Assembly: GCA_025964405.1 (NCBI GenBank) | Contig: JAOPYW010000039.1 | Span: 1 to 8,919, forward strand | Direction: 5' to 3' | Origin: Thermoleophilia bacterium | GTDB taxonomy: Bacteria > Actinomycetota > Thermoleophilia > Gaiellales > SKUG01 | Length of the DNA: 8,919 nucleotides | Shown here: positions 1 to 8,237 of the stretch, in pieces | How positions within the stretch are numbered: position 1 is the first letter of the stretch | How the letters are laid out: the number at the start of each line of letters is the position of its first letter | Translations under genes and position numbers: made by a program | Notes under the pieces: generated by a model | Seen by the model: the letters and a program-made list of their open reading frames with translations, nothing else | Database searches by the model: none | Told to the model about the DNA's origin: nothing

Positions 1-953
1 CGGGGCGTTTCCTTCTCGATAGGTACCCGCGAGACCGTTGCGGTTGTCGGGGAATCCGGATCCGGCAAAAGCGTCACGGCTCTCTCCATCATGCGCTTAA
101 CGGCCAGGGACGCGAGCCGGGTCACGGGCTCGGTCGAGCTCGAGGGCCGCGACCTGCTCGGCCTTTCAGCCGCTGACATGCGACGGGTTCGCGGCAACGA
201 GATCGCGATGATCTTCCAGGAGCCGATGACCAGCCTGAATCCGGTTCTCACGGTTGGATTTCAGATCGCCGAGGCTTTGATCCTGCACCGGAACATGTCG
301 AGGGCGGAGGCCGAGGCCGAAGCGGTCCGGCTGATGGACAAGGTGCGCATACCGGCCGCCCGCGCCCGCCTCCACGACTATCCGCACCGGTTCTCCGGCG
401 GAATGCGTCAGCGCGTGATGATCGCGATGGCGCTCGCCTGCCGGCCCAAGCTGCTGATCGCCGACGAGCCGACCACCGCGCTCGACGTGACGATCCAGGC
501 CCAGATCCTCGAGCTCATCTCCGAACTGCAGACCGAGTTCGGCACCGCCGTGATCATGATCACGCACGACATGGGGGTCGTCGCCGAGGTAGCCGACCGC
601 GTCGCGGTCATGTACGCCGGTCGCATCATCGAGCACGCGCCCACCAACGAGATCTTCGACCATCCTCAGCATCCCTACACCGAGGCCCTGCTCGGCTCGC
701 TGCCCTCGCTCGACGACGCGCTCGAGGGTGAGCGACTCGAATCGATCCCGGGCCTGCCGCCGGACCTCATCAACCCGCCGAGTGGCTGCAAGTTCCACCC
801 GCGTTGCAAGTACCGCACGGCGATCTGCAGCGACCGCGTACCGCCGCTCATCGCTCCCATCGATGAAGACGCCGCGCACGTCGCCGCGTGCTGGCATCCC
901 GCCATCGAACGTGCGGAAGTCGGCCTCGTGCCGCGCAGCAAGGGAGGCATCGC

Positions 954-957
<4 letters not shown>
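1..957 (+). CDS. Dpp/Opp-family peptide ABC transporter ATP-binding subunit, 5'-truncated
   Basis: This is one of two cytoplasmic ATPases that power an oligopeptide/dipeptide or nickel-type ABC importer. The frame is open from base 1, so the N-terminus lies outside the window; 318 residues are visible. In visible numbering, the Walker A motif GESGSGKS is at residues 17-24, the Q-loop Gln ([10 protein letters not shown]) at about 73, the signature FSGGMRQ at 131-137, Walker B LLIADEP at 151-157 with catalytic Glu156, and the H-loop His at 189. The C-terminal oligopeptide-transporter extension follows ([11 protein letters not shown], then [12 protein letters not shown]). It has four Cys at 263, 269, 276 and 297, a pattern known in DppD-like subunits and linked there to an Fe-S cluster. 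Its stop overlaps the next gene's start (ATGA), which implies translational coupling. The permeases and binding protein presumably lie upstream. The substrate cannot be told from sequence. An internal ATG at 91 would remove Walker A and is not the start. Confidence 0.95.
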
Positions 958-2174
<1,217 letters not shown>

Positions 2175-2202
2175 CGGTTGTCAGTGGTGGGGAGCCGTGC
2201 GC

Positions 2203-2577
2203 CTAGCCGAGGTGCCGCTGGGTCGAGACCGCGGCGACGACCAACGCGAGCACGAAGACCGCCGTGGCGGCGAGCGGGGTGCGACGGGCATCGGCCGGGC
2301 CGACCAGGAGTGCCACGACGATGAGCAGCGACGCAGCAGTGGTGAGCGAGTTCGCCAGCAGCACGATGCGGTTGCCGAGGTCGAAGCTGTCGTCTCCGTT
2401 CAGGCCGTAGGTGGTCTGCTCCCGCACGGCGCTGATGACGGCGCCGAGCAGCACGATGACTGCGGAAGCGAGTGCCGCCACGCCCCACCAGCGTGACCCG
2501 ACGAGCGCGTTGAGTGCCCGAGCTGCGTCGACGGCGGGGTTGGGCAGCACGGGCGGGTGGTTCGTGGGGTCGGTCAT
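2203..2577 (-). CDS. Small three-helix membrane protein of unknown function
   Basis: This minus-strand gene encodes 124 residues I do not assign to a named family. The N-terminus (MTDPTNHPPVLPNP) is polar and Pro-rich. Three hydrophobic segments follow at about 32-51, 71-92 and 101-118, joined by a polar loop (about 52-70, with NGDDSFDLGNR) and a short DARRT turn. The hydrophobic periodicity and lack of stops suggest a real integral membrane protein. I chose ATG 2577 because the extension to a GTG at 2628 runs towards the tRNA terminator and adds an unlikely N-terminus. No strong Shine-Dalgarno is visible; GAAG lies about 8 bases upstream. It converges with the ABC ATPase gene across 28 bases and lies downstream of tRNA-Leu on the same strand. 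No function is inferred. Confidence 0.72.
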   Translation of the reverse strand: MTDPTNHPPVLPNPAVDAARALNALVGSRWWGVAALASAVIVLLGAVISAVREQTTYGLNGDDSFDLGNRIVLLANSLTTAASLLIVVALLVGPADARRTPLAATAVFVLALVVAAVSTQRHLG

Positions 2578-2628
2578 GGCTCGTACTTCGACGAGCGGCG
2601 GGCTCGACCTGCCGGCGGTTCCCCCCAC

Positions 2629-2657
2629 AAGACAGCGAAGGCGCCCCGAAGGACGCC
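2629..2657 (-). terminator. Hairpin terminator candidate downstream of tRNA-Leu
   Basis: Read on the minus strand, GGCGTCC-TTCG-GGGCGCC (bases 2657-2640) forms a 7-bp stem with one G-U pair and a stable UUCG tetraloop. It is followed by the moderately T-rich TTCGCTGTCTT. It begins 11 bases past the tRNA 3' end, where a tRNA terminator is expected. The weak U-tract is normal for high-GC actinobacteria, so the call is probable only. Confidence 0.6.
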
Positions 2658-2668
2658 CTCACCACCTA

Positions 2669-2752
2669 TGCGCACGAGTGGACTCGAACCACCACGCCCC
2701 GGAGGGCACCAGCCCCTCAAGCTGGCGCGTCTACCAATTCCGCCACGTGCGC
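2669..2752 (-). tRNA. tRNA-Leu (anticodon GAG)
   Basis: An 84-base class II tRNA is read on the minus strand. The acceptor stem GCGCACG pairs perfectly with CGTGCGC, followed by discriminator A (base 2669). The anticodon stem CCAGC/GCTGG encloses the loop TTGAGGG, giving anticodon GAG, which reads CUC and CUU leucine codons. The T-arm GGTGG-TTCGAGT-CCACT has one G-U pair. The D-arm carries the typical AATTGGTAGACGC sequence, and the long variable arm is as expected for tRNA-Leu. The 3' CCA is not encoded and must be added after transcription. Confidence 0.97.
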
Positions 2753-2779
2753 GTGACACAGCCCGAAGGCCGAGTGGGA

Positions 2780-2785
2780 AGGATA
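2780..2785 (-). promoter_or_regulatory. Putative -10 box for tRNA-Leu
   Basis: On the minus strand TATCCT fits the actinobacterial TANNNT -10 pattern. It would start transcription near base 2773, about 20 bases before the mature tRNA 5' end. The matching -35 (about 2803-2809) is poor and would overlap the candidate lexA -10. The call rests on position and motif only. Confidence 0.4.
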
Positions 2786-2803
2786 GCATCCGGGGCGATC
2801 GGG

Positions 2804-2809
2804 TACCAT
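2804..2809 (+). promoter_or_regulatory. Putative -10 box for lexA
   Basis: TACCAT matches TANNNT. Transcription starting about 6-9 bases downstream would begin at roughly 2816-2819, next to or at the lexA ATG. lexA mRNA could therefore be leaderless or nearly so, in keeping with the lack of a good Shine-Dalgarno (only GGGA 4 bases from the ATG). No convincing -35 is visible. Confidence 0.4.
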
Positions 2810-2810
2810 T

Positions 2811-2826
2811 GGGAACATATGTTCGA
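2811..2826 (+). promoter_or_regulatory. LexA operator (SOS box) over the lexA start codon
   Basis: GAACATATGTTC at 2813-2824 is a perfect 12-base palindrome with the GAAC-N4-GTTC core of Gram-positive/actinobacterial LexA boxes. The right flank GA completes the GTTCGA half-site; the left flank GG departs from the usual TC. Its centre falls next to the A of the lexA ATG (2819-2821), so bound LexA would block the start region and repress its own gene. Confidence 0.85.
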
Positions 2827-3529
2827 TTCATCGGCACCCAGCATCCCGGAACTCACCGATCGCCAGCAGGCGGTACTCGACGTCGTTCGCGCGTATGCGA
2901 GCGAGCACGGGTACCCGCCCACGGTTCGCGAGATCGGGGCGACGCTCGGCCTCGCGTCGAGTTCGACGGTGCACTCCCACCTCGCTGCGCTCGAGCGCGC
3001 CGGCATCATCGAGCGTGACCCGACCAAGCCGCGCGCGCTCAAGTTCGGCCCGAATGCTGCGGCGATGGGCATCGACGACACCGAGACGAGTCCGGCCGGG
3101 GGAGCCCGCACCGGGCTGGGCAGCATCGTCGGTGGCATCGACGTGGAGGCCAGCGTGAACGTGCCGCTGGTGGGTCGCGTCGCGGCAGGCGCACCGATCC
3201 TGGCGGAGGAGAACGTCGAGCAGTACGTACCGGTGCCGAAGCAGCTCACGAAGCGCGGCAACTCCTTCCTGCTCAAGGTGAGCGGCGACAGCATGGTCGA
3301 CGCGGGCATCCTCGACGGCGACTGGGTCGTCGTGCACCAAGCGGGCGAAGCGCGCGACGGTGAGATCGTCGTGGCGCTCGTGGGCGAGGATGCCGAGGCG
3401 ACCTGCAAGCGGCTCGGCAAGGTCGATGGGCGGGTCGCCCTGTTCTCCGAGAACGAGCTGTACGAGCCGATCATTCCCGACGTGCTGAGCATCGTCGGCA
3501 CCGTCACCGGCGTGATGCGCGCGATCTGA
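2819..3529 (+). CDS. lexA: LexA, SOS-response transcriptional repressor/autoprotease
   Basis: LexA binds SOS boxes as a dimer. When RecA filaments form on damaged DNA it cleaves itself, derepressing repair genes. The 236-residue product has an N-terminal winged-helix domain (about 10-75; LTDRQQAVLDVV, then YPPTVREIG and SSSTVHSHL). An actinobacterial-length flexible linker (about 78-113) and an S24-type protease domain follow. The scissile Ala123-Gly124 lies in VGRVAAGAP. The catalytic dyad is Ser158 (VSGDSMVDAGIL) and Lys197 (ATCKRLGK). The start is ATG 2819 because the HTH domain begins about ten residues later; the frame extends upstream but runs through the tRNA region, so longer starts are rejected. 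The gene is divergent from tRNA-Leu and is probably autoregulated through the palindrome over its start codon. Confidence 0.97.
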   Translation: MFDSSAPSIPELTDRQQAVLDVVRAYASEHGYPPTVREIGATLGLASSSTVHSHLAALERAGIIERDPTKPRALKFGPNAAAMGIDDTETSPAGGARTGLGSIVGGIDVEASVNVPLVGRVAAGAPILAEENVEQYVPVPKQLTKRGNSFLLKVSGDSMVDAGILDGDWVVVHQAGEARDGEIVVALVGEDAEATCKRLGKVDGRVALFSENELYEPIIPDVLSIVGTVTGVMRAI

Positions 3530-3536
3530 TCCATCC

Positions 3537-3562
3537 TTCAGGGAAACGTACCTCCTGCCGAT
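3537..3562 (+). promoter_or_regulatory. FliA/WhiG-like promoter candidate for the che operon
   Basis: TTCA (3537-3540), a 16-base spacer and GCCGAT (3557-3562) resemble the motility-sigma promoter pattern reported in other actinobacteria (about CTCA-N15-17-GCCGAA) and the -10 GCCGATAA of enteric sigma-28. Transcription would start near 3568, leaving a leader of about 45 bases before cheW. It lies in the only gap upstream of the operon. The -35 mismatch leaves doubt. Confidence 0.5.
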
Positions 3563-3613
3563 GCGCGACGGAGAGTCCTCGGGTTCTTCCACCGTTCGCA
3601 TCTTGGAGTGCAC

Positions 3614-4057
3614 ATGCAGGAATACGGAGATTCCCTCCAGATCGTGGCTTTCTCGGTCGACGGCGTCGAGTACGCCTTCCCGATCAACCACGTGAAGGAG
3701 ATCATTCGCCACATCCCCCCGCAGCCGACCTCGGCGCGTGACCCATGGATGCTCGGCGTGATCAACCTCCGTGGGAGCATCGTGCCGATCATCGACCTGG
3801 GCACCCGTCTCGGGCGGCCGACGAGCGCGCACGACCTGACCCAGGCGAAGATCCTCGTGCTGGAGCACGAGGACGTGACGATCGGTGCGGTCGTCACGTC
3901 CGTCGACGAGGTGCGCACGATCGACGCCGAACAGGTGCAGCCTGCGCCGGCCGGCGCATCGAACCGGTTCATGGATGCCGTCGTGACCATCGACGAGCGC
4001 CTCGTCATGCTGCTCGACGCCACGGCGCTGCTGTCGGTGGAAGCACTCGCCGCGTGA
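3614..4057 (+). CDS. cheW: CheW, chemotaxis coupling protein
   Basis: CheW is the cytoplasmic adaptor that links chemoreceptors to the CheA kinase in the polar array. The 147-residue product is a single CheW domain of normal length. It opens with the β-strand pattern LQIVAFSVDGVEYAFPINHVKEI and carries the family hallmark GVINLRGSIVPIIDL at about residues 52-66. I chose ATG 3614 because GGAG (3605-3608) lies 5 bases upstream. A GTG two codons earlier (3608) overlaps that ribosome site and is less likely. It is the first gene of a tight operon; its TGA overlaps the cheR GTG as GTGA. The gene is 84 bases downstream of lexA, with a FliA-like promoter candidate between them. Confidence 0.96.
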   Translation: MQEYGDSLQIVAFSVDGVEYAFPINHVKEIIRHIPPQPTSARDPWMLGVINLRGSIVPIIDLGTRLGRPTSAHDLTQAKILVLEHEDVTIGAVVTSVDEVRTIDAEQVQPAPAGASNRFMDAVVTIDERLVMLLDATALLSVEALAA

Positions 4058-4899
4058 GCGCACTTCCATCGCACGGGGCAGGCGCCCCGCTTCCCAGCGG
4101 CACCGCCGCAGCTGATGCCGACTACGCCGGCTTCGTCGTGCACCTGCGCCGGCAGGTCGGCATCGACCTCGACCAGTACAAGCGGCGCCAGATGGAGCGG
4201 CGCATCCGCGCGTTCGCCGATCGCCGCGGCGTAGCGACGCTCGCGGAGTACGCCGAAGTCCTCCGCGCCGAGCCCGACGAACTCAACGCGCTGCTCGACC
4301 GCATCACGATCAACGTCTCGCAGCTCTTCCGCAATCCGGAACAGTGGGTGCGGCTCGGCGAGCAGCTCGTGCCCGACCTGGTGACGACCGGCAACGGCCG
4401 TATCCGCGCCTGGAGCGCCGGCTGCTCGTTCGGTGCCGAGGCCTATTCCCTCGCAGCGACGGTGAAGGAAGTCGCGCCCACCGCGCGAATCGACATCCGC
4501 GCCAGCGACATCGACCAGCGCATCCTCGCCGCGGCCGGCCGCGGTGAATTCACCAGCGACGACGCGCGTACGGCTCCCCCGGAGCTGCTCGAACGCCACT
4601 TCGAGGCGCTGCCCGGCAACGGATGGCGGGCCAACCGCTCCCTGCTCGCGTCCGTGCACTTCCACCACGAGGACCTGCTCGCGACACGCCCCGCACCCGG
4701 CAGCTTCGACCTGGTGCTGTGCCGTAACGTCGTCATCTACTTCACGCCCGAAGCGCGCGAGGACGTGCACGCGCGACTCGCGGCATCGCTGCGCCCCGGC
4801 GGCTACTTCGTGATCGGTTCCACCGAACGCATCGCCCAGCCGCTCGACGAGCTCGGGCTCGAGATCGCGTACCCGTTCGTCTACCGGAAAGTGACCTGA
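4054..4899 (+). CDS. cheR: CheR, chemoreceptor glutamate methyltransferase
   Basis: CheR transfers a methyl group from S-adenosylmethionine to glutamates on chemoreceptors, opposing CheB in adaptation. The 281-residue product has the helical CheR N-domain (about 24-95, ending in TINVSQLFRNPEQW) and a Rossmann methyltransferase domain. The SAM motif is WSAGCSFGAEAYSLA (120-134), followed by the acidic loop SDID (151-154), FDLVLCRNVVIYF (218-230) and LRPGGYFVIGSTE (246-258). The SAM loop departs from the common GCSTGEEPYS at three places (Phe126, Ala128, Ala130) but keeps Glu129 and Tyr131. The start is GTG 4054, overlapping the cheW stop, with GGAAG 10 bases upstream; longer starts would sit inside cheW. 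It overlaps cheA by one base (TGATG). Confidence 0.95.
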   Translation: MSALPSHGAGAPLPSGTAAADADYAGFVVHLRRQVGIDLDQYKRRQMERRIRAFADRRGVATLAEYAEVLRAEPDELNALLDRITINVSQLFRNPEQWVRLGEQLVPDLVTTGNGRIRAWSAGCSFGAEAYSLAATVKEVAPTARIDIRASDIDQRILAAAGRGEFTSDDARTAPPELLERHFEALPGNGWRANRSLLASVHFHHEDLLATRPAPGSFDLVLCRNVVIYFTPEAREDVHARLAASLRPGGYFVIGSTERIAQPLDELGLEIAYPFVYRKVT

Positions 4900-7058
4900 T
4901 GGATTTCGGCCAGTACATGGATGTCTTCGTGGCCGAGTGCCGCGAGCTGCTCGAGAGCCTCAACCTCTCGATCCTGCAGCTCGAACGCGTGCCCGGTGAC
5001 GAGGCGATGATCGACGAGATCTTCCGGGTCGCGCACTCGCTCAAGGGTGTCTCGAGCACCATGGGATTCGACCAGATGGCCGGTCTCACCCACGAGATGG
5101 AGTACCTGCTCGACCTCGTGCGTTCGGGCGACATCGCGGCCGACCAGTCACTCATCACGGTGCTGCTGCGCTGCCTCGACTTGAGCGAGCAGGCCGTCGA
5201 CGGCATCGAGGCGAACGGCGTCGAGGACATCGATCCGTCCGCCCTCATCGTCGAACTGCAGGCCCTCATCCAGTCGGCCTCGTCCACCGGGGAGCCGACG
5301 GCGGCCGTTGCCGAGTTGGTCGATGCCGGTGCCGACGGCGCGACCGGCAACCTTCCCGACCCCGCCACCTTGCCCGCCGGCCTCGACCTGCTGCGCGTGC
5401 GGGTCGACATCGCGGCGTCCTGCGAGTCGGTCTCCATCCGTGCCTTCATGGCATACAGCGCGATCGAATCGGCGTCGGAGCCGGTCTGGTCGGAGCCGTC
5501 GCCCGAAGACCTCGACGACTGGGAGAATCGCTGGGTCGACGTGCTGGTGGCGAGCGACAGCGAGACGCTGGCTGCGGAGTTGACGGAGGCGTTGTCGCGC
5601 ATTCCCGAGCTGGCGAGCGTCACCATCACCGCTTTCGGCACGGAAGCAGCGGCGGCTGGCACCGTCATGCCGTCGACTGACACGGATGCCGCGGCGACTG
5701 ACATGACTCGCGCTTCGGCCGACACGTCAGTGGCCGACCTGCGTCCGACCAGCCCAGTCGCGGAGCAGGTGGCCGCGGCCGTCGTGCCCGATTCCGGTGC
5801 CACGTCCAGCTCCCCTGCGGCCGGAGCCGTCAAGCAGCGCAGGAGCGGCACCATCCGCGTCGACGCCGCGCGCCTCGACGCCCTCATGCACCTGATGGGC
5901 GAGGTCGTGGTGCACCGGAGCGTCGTCGAGACGAGCATCCGCGACCGCGACCTCGACGCGGCAGGGCTCGCCGTACAGGAACTGCGTCGCGCGACCCAGG
6001 CGCTTCAGGCGGAGGTCATGAACGTGCGCATGGTGCCGGTCGAGAGTGCGCTCATGCGCATGCCGCGCCTCGTGCGCGACCTCGCCGCCAAGCTCGACAA
6101 GGAAGTGGAACTCGTCGTCGAGGGCGCCGACACCGAGATCGACCGCTCGGTCGTCGATGCACTCGGAGACCCACTCGTGCACCTGGTGCGCAACGGGCTC
6201 GACCACGGCATCGAAACGCCCGAAGCGCGCGTTGCGGCCGGCAAGCCGCGTGCCGCGACGCTGACGATCAGCGCGATGCACGCGGGCGGCAACGTCATCG
6301 TGAGCGTCGCCGACGATGGGGCTGGCATCGACCCGATCAAGGTCAAGGCGCGCGCCGTGGAGCGCGGCATCATCACGGCGGAGGACGCGCTGGTGATGGA
6401 CGACCAGTCGGCGGTGGAGCTCGTCTTCCACGCCGGCTTCTCGACCGCCGAAGTCGCGACCGACGTCTCGGGGCGCGGTGTCGGCATGGACGCGGTGCGA
6501 GCCATGTGCCGCGAATGGGGCGGCGACATCGAGATCGAATCGTGGGTGGGTCGCGGCTCAGTCGCACGCATCCGGATCCCGCTCACCCTCGCCGTCATGA
6601 CGGTGCTCATCGTGAAGGCCGGCGTGACCAACGTCGCCATCCCGATCGACCGCATCGAGCGCACGGTCCGCCTGGTCGACCACGCCCGCGTTGACATGGG
6701 CGGGGGCCAGCACATGGTCAGGCTCGACCACGGGGTGCTGAGCGAAGTCGACCTCGGCGGCGCGGTGGGCTACGGCGCGAACGCGGCCGGCTCGACGTTC
6801 GGGGTCATCGTGCGCGGCGCGGCAGGTCGGCGCGTGGTGCTCGGCGTCAGCGAGCTGATCGGCGAGCACGAAGCGGTCACGAAGCCGCTCCCCAAGGCGC
6901 TGGGCGCCGAGGATGCATTCATGGGAGCTGCCGTGCAGGGTGACGGCAGCGTCGTGCTGATCGTCGATTGTGACCATCTGGTGGAAGACGGAGGACGCGC
7001 ACCGGCGGGCGCCGCGTCGTTCGAAGGCAACGTTCGAGAAGGGGCTACCCATGCCTGA
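4899..7058 (+). CDS. cheA: CheA, chemotaxis sensor histidine kinase
   Basis: CheA autophosphorylates on a His under receptor control and passes phosphate to CheY and CheB. The 719-residue product has all five domains in order. P1/Hpt is at about 1-105, with phospho-acceptor His46 in AHSLKG. A P2-like response-regulator-binding domain is at about 162-247, then an Ala/Ser/Thr/Asp-rich linker (248-315). P3 dimerisation is at about 317-375. The P4 ATPase (about 376-560) has N-box HLVRNGLDHGIE (428-439, Asn432), G1 ADDGAGID (471-478), F-box FHAGFSTAE and G2 GRGVGMDAV (525-533). The P5 CheW-like domain is at about 561-700. All catalytic motifs look intact. The start is ATG 4899, with GGAAAG 7 bases upstream and a one-base overlap with cheR. 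The 3' end overlaps cheC by 8 bases. Confidence 0.97.
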   Translation: MDFGQYMDVFVAECRELLESLNLSILQLERVPGDEAMIDEIFRVAHSLKGVSSTMGFDQMAGLTHEMEYLLDLVRSGDIAADQSLITVLLRCLDLSEQAVDGIEANGVEDIDPSALIVELQALIQSASSTGEPTAAVAELVDAGADGATGNLPDPATLPAGLDLLRVRVDIAASCESVSIRAFMAYSAIESASEPVWSEPSPEDLDDWENRWVDVLVASDSETLAAELTEALSRIPELASVTITAFGTEAAAAGTVMPSTDTDAAATDMTRASADTSVADLRPTSPVAEQVAAAVVPDSGATSSSPAAGAVKQRRSGTIRVDAARLDALMHLMGEVVVHRSVVETSIRDRDLDAAGLAVQELRRATQALQAEVMNVRMVPVESALMRMPRLVRDLAAKLDKEVELVVEGADTEIDRSVVDALGDPLVHLVRNGLDHGIETPEARVAAGKPRAATLTISAMHAGGNVIVSVADDGAGIDPIKVKARAVERGIITAEDALVMDDQSAVELVFHAGFSTAEVATDVSGRGVGMDAVRAMCREWGGDIEIESWVGRGSVARIRIPLTLAVMTVLIVKAGVTNVAIPIDRIERTVRLVDHARVDMGGGQHMVRLDHGVLSEVDLGGAVGYGANAAGSTFGVIVRGAAGRRVVLGVSELIGEHEAVTKPLPKALGAEDAFMGAAVQGDGSVVLIVDCDHLVEDGGRAPAGAASFEGNVREGATHA

Positions 7059-7641
7059 GCAGTACACGGAAATACAGCTGGACGCACTCCGGGAAGTCGC
7101 CAACACGGGATCCGGCCACGCGGCGGGCGACCTGTCGGAGATGCTCGGGCACTCCTTCGAGATCTCGGTCCCCCGGGCCGTGGTGACCGACATCGAGGAA
7201 TCGCTCGACCTGCTCGGCGGAGCCGGCACCGAAGTGACCGCGGTGGCGATCCGTGTCGGAGGCGACGTGGAAGCGATGCTCGTCGCGATGTTCACGCCCG
7301 AACAGGCCGCGAACCTCTGCGGCCTCCTCGGCATCGATTCGGATTCGGAGATGGGGAGTTCGGTGCTGCAGGAAGTGGGCAACGTGCTCGCCTGCGCCTA
7401 CGCGAACGTGCTGGCGGAGATGAGCGGCATCTCGTGGGAGGTGTATCCGCCCGACGTCATCCGCGACATGCTCGGCTCGATCGTCGCGTCGCTGGTCGCA
7501 TCGACCACACGTGACATCACGAACGTGCTGCTCATCGACTCCACGCTGTCGATCAACTCGGCGGATGCCGAGATGAGCGTGCTGTTCGTCCCCTATGACG
7601 ACGGTATCGACCAGTTGCTCATGCGGCTCGGTGTCGGCTGA
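7051..7641 (+). CDS. cheC: CheC-type CheY-P phosphatase
   Basis: CheC-family proteins dephosphorylate CheY-P, doing the job of enteric CheZ, and CheC also binds CheD. The 196-residue product is the usual size and keeps both E-x2-N active-site helices: Glu15/Asn18 in LREVANTGSG and Glu108/Asn111 in LQEVGNVLACAYANVL. The two-helix layout favours CheC over the single-site CheX. There is no SpoA/FliN domain, so it is not a full FliY. The usual second Asn of the first motif (GxGNA) is His here (SGHAA). The start is ATG 7051, preceded by GAAGGGG with suitable spacing and overlapping cheA by 8 bases; an upstream in-frame start at 6970 lies deep in cheA. It is directly followed by cheD, the classical partner gene. 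Confidence 0.92.
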   Translation: MPEQYTEIQLDALREVANTGSGHAAGDLSEMLGHSFEISVPRAVVTDIEESLDLLGGAGTEVTAVAIRVGGDVEAMLVAMFTPEQAANLCGLLGIDSDSEMGSSVLQEVGNVLACAYANVLAEMSGISWEVYPPDVIRDMLGSIVASLVASTTRDITNVLLIDSTLSINSADAEMSVLFVPYDDGIDQLLMRLGVG

Positions 7642-8212
7642 CGTGACGCTCGGTTCGACTGACATCACCGACGTGCAGGTGCGAATCGGCCAGCTCGCCG
7701 CGACCGCGCGACCCGACCAGCGGCTGGTCACGGTCGGGCTGGGGAGCTGCGTGGGCGTGGCCCTCATCGACGAGCGCGCGGGCGTGTACGCGCTGGCGCA
7801 CGTCTTCCTGCCCGAGGAGCCCGACGCTGGACCTAAATCGGGGGCTGGGCCCGCGACATATGCATCGACCGTCGTGCCGGCACTGGTCCGCCGGGTGCAG
7901 GAGCTCGGAGGCGGCGCCACCTCGACCCGGCTCGTCGCGGTGATCGCGGGGGGAGCACGCATGTTCTCGTCGGCCCGGAGCACGACCGCCGACATCGGCG
8001 AACGAAACGTGACGGCGGTGACGCGCGGCCTGGAAGACGCAGGCATCCGCATCGTCGCCCGACTGACAGGTGGCACGCACGGGAGAACCATCCGTGTGGA
8101 GCCGGGATGCGCACCACGGGTGACGGTGCGTGAGGTAGGGAGAACGGAAGTAGACGTCTGGCAGGGGCTCACCCGAGTCGCGCCGGCCGTCGATCACGCA
8201 GCCGCGGCCTAG
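7631..8212 (+). CDS. cheD: CheD, chemoreceptor glutamine deamidase
   Basis: CheD deamidates specific receptor glutamines to glutamate and, in Bacillus-type systems, binds CheC and raises its phosphatase activity. The product (193 residues from GTG 7631) carries the family core VTVGLGSCVGVALID with catalytic Cys40, Thr34 nearby and His57 in LAHVFLPE. Downstream is the conserved AVIAGGARMF segment. The length is slightly above typical CheD because of a ~20-residue N-terminal lead. Start choice is uncertain. GTG 7631 overlaps cheC by 11 bases. GTG 7643 begins one base after the cheC stop with a weak GGTG 9 bases upstream and gives 189 residues. Neither has a strong ribosome site, so translation is probably coupled to cheC. 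Confidence 0.93.
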   Translation: MSADVTLGSTDITDVQVRIGQLAATARPDQRLVTVGLGSCVGVALIDERAGVYALAHVFLPEEPDAGPKSGAGPATYASTVVPALVRRVQELGGGATSTRLVAVIAGGARMFSSARSTTADIGERNVTAVTRGLEDAGIRIVARLTGGTHGRTIRVEPGCAPRVTVREVGRTEVDVWQGLTRVAPAVDHAAAA

Positions 8213-8237
8213 GCCCGGCGCGTGACGCATGGAACCA

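Noticed and set aside
2175..2202. Terminator between the convergent transporter and membrane-protein genes
   Set aside because: The 28-base gap shows no convincing stem or T-tract on either strand.
2411..2818. Upstream extension of the lexA frame
   Set aside because: It would be translated through the antisense of the membrane-protein gene and tRNA-Leu. The LexA HTH domain begins right after ATG 2819.
3543..3562. Enteric-type sigma-28 promoter using GAAA at 3543-3546 as the -35
   Set aside because: The spacer to GCCGAT is only 10 bases, too short. The TTCA at 3537 with a 16-base spacer fits better.
3538..4770. Long minus-strand open frame opposite cheW and cheR (410 codons)
   Set aside because: It mirrors confirmed cheW/cheR frames, its translation is low-complexity and Arg/Ala/Ser/Val-rich, and it has no domain. 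GC-rich third positions commonly keep the antisense frame open.
4742..5938. Long minus-strand open frame opposite cheA (398 codons)
   Set aside because: The Ser/Ala/Arg-rich translation has no motif and lies wholly opposite P1-P2 and the linker of CheA. It is a shadow frame.
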